NCBI RefSeq assembly: GCF_012273895.1
Contig: NC_052104.1
Span: 4,774,001-4,838,000, forward strand
Source: Zerene cesonia
Lineage: Eukaryota; Arthropoda; Insecta; Lepidoptera; Pieridae
Reading direction: 5' to 3'
Length of the DNA: 64,000 nt
The notes beneath the pieces were generated by a model. The model saw only the letters and a list, made by a program, of their open reading frames with translations. It was not told where the DNA came from and searched no databases. Of the stretch, positions 59,601 through 64,000 are shown piece by piece (position 1 is the first letter of the stretch; every line of letters starts with the position of its first letter). The translations under genes were made by a program, and so were the position numbers.

Positions 59601-62600
59601 GTTGATAATTAAATTAGTGGAAATCAATCTTTATCTCATTCCCAGGTAATAAGGTTGCCGCAACTGCGTCGTCAAGCAGAGATCACCCGTATGAGCATGC
59701 ATATGCCAAGTTGCAGAATGAAAGTCATAACATGTAAGTTCCTAGTATGGAAGTAAAATTATTTCGAAAAGCAACGTTTAAATTTATATGTACCTATATT
59801 CATTTTTCGATTTTGTCGATATTTGTTAGCGTCACAAATTAATGTCCCAGTCGGACAAACGACTCGCAATTTTATTTTTATATTTACATACATCAGGCGA
59901 CCCACCTGCCCCAGTGAGCTTTCGAGCACTGAGCATTGAGTAGGATATACGGGTAGTGGTTATGTCGCTAGCCAGATATATTAAAAAAATGATGGTTAAA
60001 AAAAATTACTTCATATAAATTTTCTGTACCATGTCAACTTATTTCAAATATATAAATAAAGACAAAACTTTTTCCTGCCTTAGATTTGAAAACCTACTTG
60101 ATGATATCTTTACGAGATATGATTTTATTGATAATGCTTTCTTTGTAATGCATATGAATTTAATATGTAATGTTGAATCAAAAGTATTGATTATTTATCG
60201 ATCGCTTGGTTTTCAAGAATGCACATTTTTGTGTTTTTAAGGTATCATGTATGTTTAATGATTATTATGAATGATAATTATAATTTTAAATACATATTCC
60301 TATTACGCATTTTTAATGATTCATCAGTAAACGGTTAAACACGCTAATTTCTAGTTTTGATTGAAAATAAAATCTTCTGTATCGGATAGTCAGTTTATCG
60401 AGTAAAGCTATAGTCTATTTGTTATATTATCTTACGCAATTTGCAAAAGGGGAAAAAATTATTAGGGTTTTGCCTCAAAATTTATACGGGTAACAGTTTT
60501 ATATATATAAGTATATTATCAAAGCTCAACGATACTTTAATAACATTTACCACTCTTCATATGTACATTATATTGTTATGTGATAGGAAGACTGTTTGCT
60601 GACCTTTCATTTTGAGGCCGCTCATAAATTATCTAATGTCGAATATGTATAGAGGAAAGTTATCTCGGAACTGTGATATGTCGTGACAGAGAGACGTAGA
60701 ACGCTTTTGATATTTCATTGTCCTGTCGGCGATAGTATTTTATAACCTTTGCATTGGAGAAAATGTCGATGTATTAGATATATTTAATTAGGATTGCATT
60801 ATCATGCGACGCGAAACAATTTACGATATTTTCCCGTATGTTTTTATTATCAGAAAGAATTTAACATAAATGTACGTATATTAATATATTGTTTCCGAAT
60901 TGTAAAGATTAACTTGGAATGTTTTTTATTATATTTCAGAACCGTTGAAATAACAACTGACCCAGAAGACGTGGAAATCCAGATAGATGAACGAGAAGCG
61001 ACAACATCCGGGGCTGGTACGAATCCTACAAGAGAACAATTAGCATTTACTTTCCTACAGGCCAATTATTTACGTTCCGCGAGATCGTAAAGTGTACTGT
61101 ATAATAGATTTTACAATCATTACGGCAATCGTGTTTCTATTGTAGTTATTGACGCGCGTGTATTTCTTCCGTTGTATTGTTAACAATCATTACATTAAAT
61201 ACATAATTGATTGTAAAGTTGTGAAAACATTGAAATGGTGGTAATTTCAACCACATTGTTGTACGATTCAATAAAATATAATATAAAATTATTTTACTCC
61301 GACATCGATCAATATAAAACTTCGGTCGTTGAAGACTGTTTTTTTTTATAAATTACACTAGCTGTGCCCCGCGGTTTCACCCGCGTAAGTCCGTATCCCG
61401 TAGGAATATCGGAATAAAAAGTTGCCTATATGTTATTCCAGTTATCCAGCTGTCTACGTACCAAATTTCATCGCAATTGGTTCAGTAGTTTTTACATGAA
61501 AGAGTAACAAACATCCATACATCCATACTTACAAACTTTCGCATTTATAATATTAATAGGATATATATAAATAACATATAGTGAACCTGCTTAGTTTCAG
61601 ATGGTATTGGTCCGATACAAACTAGAAAATTTTGTTTATTTAATATTGTATGTATTATTACTATATAGTTTCTCTAAATTGATAGCCAGTTTCTGATTTA
61701 TAATTTTGACGTGACAACGTCTTAAATTAGGTTGCGGCTCGGAGTCACTCATGAAAAAGTATAACGCCCGGTAACGTTACGATGAGTCACCGAACTATGA
61801 TCGGTCCGCCGCGCGCGCAGCACTAGAGAATTAGGCGCATTGAATCGGCGCGTGCTTGTGTCTCTGTCTCTGTCTTTTTAGTAAACAAAATATATTTTCT
61901 ATAGTTAAAATTTGTGCAATTCTTATTTTCATTCAATTCCTTGTTCCTATTGTGCAATTAAATAATATTCATATCAATAAATATTGTACCAAGAAACAGA
62001 CGTTGTCACGTAAAATCTTCGCCCGTAAAACCGACTTTACAGGCAACCATTTTTTTTATTAAAAAAATATTAACCAGCAAAAACCATAACCATATACATA
62101 CTTACATTCAAAGTAGTTCATTTTATGCGATTATATAAGAGCGATAATTATTATAATAAAAGACTTAAGCGCCTTCAACATGTCAGGACTTGACCAAAAT
62201 TAAATAGTACCACAAGAAAGTCACTAGGCTTTTAAATATACAAACAAAAATCATCAAAATAGGTTCACCCAGTAAAAATTTCTGAGGAAAAAAAAACCCA
62301 AAAAAGGTACAGTTGAATCACCTCCTCTTTTAAGTTCGTTAAAAAAAACGCCTAGTGAATGGATCATCAAATCGAAAACTCCCATTATTGTAGCAACTTA
62401 ATAAAAGTACAATTTTCAGAATCAGCTCCAATATCAGCATCGGTGGCAATAAGTGGGCAGTTGCCGTCGAGTCAAGAGTTACCCTACATCACCCCACCGT
62501 CACCCAGGCCTACTACGGATACAACTACGCACTTTAGCGGCGACTCTACTGACTCTGCTAGTTTGTGTTATTTTATAATATTCAAAATTCAAAAATAAGA

Positions 62601-63909
62601 TCCCTTATTATCCTTTAATACGAGATTGGTTATTTGATAAGAATGGATTGAATTCACTGATAGATTCTTATGATTTGATGTGCATGAGCTATTTGATCTG
62701 AAATTTTGGATTTAATCGACGACACTTTTTACACAAAATAAAAAAAGAACTAGTTAATAAATCATGTTACAATGCCACAAATTTTCATATAAATATATTT
62801 ATTGAATTCGTTTATTTATTTTCAGAGGGTTACACTAGTATATCGGTTCGAGAGCCACTTAGCAATATAAGAGCACAGAGCATGAAACCTCCATTACAAC
62901 CGCACTACGCCACCGTCTCTGATGATTCAGGTAAGGAAGCATGAATTAAAATTTAAAAATTAAAACACCCGTCAACACAGTTTCAATATTTAAAATTCAA
63001 AAATAAATTAAGACTATAAAATTTGTATTATAAATTTTGTACTTAGTGGGAATTCGAAAAAGAGGCAGTATGAAATTTTTTGTCCTATTAATTATATATA
63101 ATATATAAGTACCGAATCCAAAACTTTCTTATAGAATTTTTCTCTTGAACTGAATGTGGTTAACATTATTACGATTATTGATGAAACAAAAGTACCGATT
63201 TTATAATCTTATACCTTTAAACGAGCAATTCTTGAATATATATATATATATATATCTATATATATAAAATTCTCGTGTCACAGTTTTCGTTGCCATACTC
63301 CTCCGAAACGGCTTGACCGATTCCTCTGAAATTTGGTAAGCATATTGGGTAGGTCTGAGAATCGGCCAACATCTATTTTTTATCCCGATATTCCTACGGG
63401 ATACGGACTTACGCGGGTGAAACCGCGGGGCGCAGCTAGTATGAATATAAAATTCTCGTGTCACAGTTTTCGTTGCCAAACTCCTCCGAAACGACTGGAC
63501 CGATTCTTATGAAATTTTGTGTGCATATTGGGTATGTGTGAGAATCGGCCAACATCTATTTTTCATACCCCTAAAGGATAAGAGTAAGGCAGAACAGCGT
63601 TTGCCGGGTCAGCTAGTTAATATGATAAATCTGAAGAGCTTGTTTGAACGCACTTATCTAAGGGAACTGGTCTGATTTGAAAAATTAACATATTCCAGAT
63701 GAAATGTACGCTGCGATAGAGGAAGCGAGCGTCGGCGAAGGGTCGGACACGTACGCGCAGATCGCGCCGGACCCCCGCACGCGACGGACCCCCAACCCCG
63801 CGGCGACCCCCGCGACTCTCGCGACCCCCGCGACCCCTGCCGCGGGGTTAGCGCACCACCTCGCGCCCGCTGCCAACACCGTTACGCACGAAGTGGCTAT
63901 ACATAGCAG
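56670..63909 (+). CDS. Tyrosine-rich single-pass transmembrane adaptor, PAG1/Cbp-like (3' end outside window)
   Basis: Exons: 56670-56770, 56985-57077, 58396-58508, 59646-59733, 60940-61016 (or to the stop at 61090), 62420-62560, 62826-62930, 63699-63909; all GT-AG and in phase. Residues 1-28 are a very short outside part and one membrane helix (LGVLATLVTVLSA) ending in CVCGC, a typical juxtamembrane palmitoylation cluster. The tail has tyrosines at about 95 (EIYATV), 118, 122 (AYAKL), 180 (PYITPPSPRP), 207 (GYTSI), 232 (HYATV), 243 (MYAAI) and 258 (TYAQI). Six are Y-x-x-[VIL]. The layout equals vertebrate SH2-recruiting adaptors; PAG1 has the same TYTSI and LYATV wording. So SH2-protein (Csk/Src-family) docking at the membrane is likely, by inference. 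An alternative is an unrelated receptor-like protein with ITAM/ITIM-like sites. The gene continues right of the window. Confidence 0.85.
57876..58010 (-). repeat. Short interspersed repeat in an adaptor intron
   Basis: 'cctcctaatattataaatgc' then 'aactctgtctgtctgtccct' and 'gaaccaatctgaataaaatt'. Truncated relative of 47797-48125. Confidence 0.6.
58810..58870. repeat. tRNA-box repeat, copy 4 (fragment)
   Basis: 'agcgggttcgaataccgcct' then 'cgtgttcaattttttctatt' and ctttaaaa. Right half of the 37133-37239 element in the opposite layout. Confidence 0.55.
60940..61275 (+). other. Alternative 3' terminal exon of the adaptor gene
   Basis: If the donor at 61017 (G|gtacga) is not used, exon 5 reads on for 24 codons (GTNPTREQLAFTFLQANYLR...) to TAA 61088-61090, with AATAAA at 61270-61275. 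This composite terminal exon would give a 180-residue form. It keeps the membrane anchor and tyrosines 95, 118 and 122 and gains one tail tyrosine, but loses the other distal sites. Confidence 0.6.
61361..61562 (+). repeat. 'gccccgcggtttcaccc' repeat, copy 4
   Basis: 'actagctgtgccccgcggtt', 'gtccgtatcccgtaggaata', 'caaatttcatcgcaattggt' and 'tttataatattaatagga'. Close to the copy at 18573-18789. Confidence 0.75.
61725..61860. promoter_or_regulatory. GC-rich island in an adaptor intron
   Basis: CpG-rich patch in AT-rich surroundings with a palindrome gtaacgttac (61771-61780), an AP-1 match TGAGTCA (61783-61789) and a gcgcgcgc run. It could be an internal promoter making N-terminally different forms from exon 6 onward, or an enhancer. 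Composition only. Confidence 0.4.
62205..62345 (+). repeat. Partial 'ttcacccagt' repeat
   Basis: 'atcatcaaaataggttcacc' and cagtaaaaatttc resemble the middle of 7225-7450. Ends about 75 bp before adaptor exon 6. Confidence 0.45.
63235..63262. repeat. TA microsatellite
   Basis: Short TA run directly before the tandem repeat pair. Confidence 0.8.
63260..63620 (-). repeat. Two tandem copies of the 'tctcgtgtcacagttttcgt' element
   Basis: Unit 1 (63260-63440) and unit 2 (63444-63620) both start 'ataaaattctcgtgtcacag' and share 'gagaatcggccaacatctat'. Unit 1 ends in the common 'accgcggggcgcagctagta'. Unit 2 ends differently, with 'gttgccgggtcagctag'-like wording. They are two subfamilies inserted head-to-tail. 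Confidence 0.75.
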
Positions 63910-64000
63910 GTAATACTCCGCCTGTCCCCGCTTGAGCAGATATAAGCAAAATAAATAGAATAAAAAAAAGAAATAGGCTATAATATTATGTTAAGTACCA

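Noticed and set aside
63201..63479. Minus-strand ORF with repeated MATKTVTREFYI
   Set aside because: Translation of the tandem repeat pair, not a gene.
1..64000. CRISPR array, phage, operon or defence-system interpretation
   Set aside because: Spliced animal genes, eukaryotic repeats and poly(A) signals throughout; no regularly spaced direct repeats.

Overview
The window is nuclear DNA from an insect, almost certainly a moth or butterfly (Lepidoptera). It is AT-rich and intron-dense. It carries many copies of short interspersed repeats of a kind common in lepidopteran genomes, including elements ending in 'ccgcggggcgcagctagt'. The order as read here, and its link to any named species, cannot be settled from sequence alone. 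There are three assembly gaps of exactly 1000 N (6030-7029, 17093-18092, 25798-26797). I see no prokaryotic, CRISPR or rRNA features.

Layout from left to right. (1) 1-4807: mostly intergenic or repeat sequence. A two-exon minus-strand model (4747-4807 and 1544-1644) would encode a 53-residue protein. (2) 8763-12578, minus: the alkali (essential) myosin light chain gene Mlc1, with two alternative last coding exons. (3) 13087-15621, minus: a nine-exon gene for a 435-residue protein I do not recognise. Its N-terminus fits the consensus of PKA-RII-binding (AKAP) helices. (4) 20273-53578, plus: a complete unc80 gene, the scaffold of the NALCN sodium-leak channel complex. It has 65 coding exons and about 3,372 residues, and fills half the window. 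It includes a 21-nt microexon and two consecutive in-frame mini-exons. Its introns are packed with interspersed repeats. (5) 54010-55704, minus: intronless Ndc1, a transmembrane nucleoporin, lying tail-to-tail with unc80. (6) 56670-63909 and beyond, plus: a gene for a small palmitoylation-type single-pass membrane protein. Its cytoplasmic tail carries at least eight tyrosines, six of them in Y-x-x-[V/I/L] motifs. It looks like a vertebrate-style transmembrane adaptor (PAG1/Cbp, LAT class) and is the most unusual gene here. It is head-to-head with Ndc1 and runs off the right end.

The genes do not form a single pathway. unc80 sets neuronal resting excitability, Mlc1 serves muscle myosin, and Ndc1 anchors nuclear pores. 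The unknown nine-exon protein and the tyrosine-rich adaptor both look like signalling scaffolds (PKA and Src-family/Csk respectively), but those roles are inferences from motifs. All exon models were built by reading splice sites and phase by eye. For every multi-exon gene the phases close without a frameshift.
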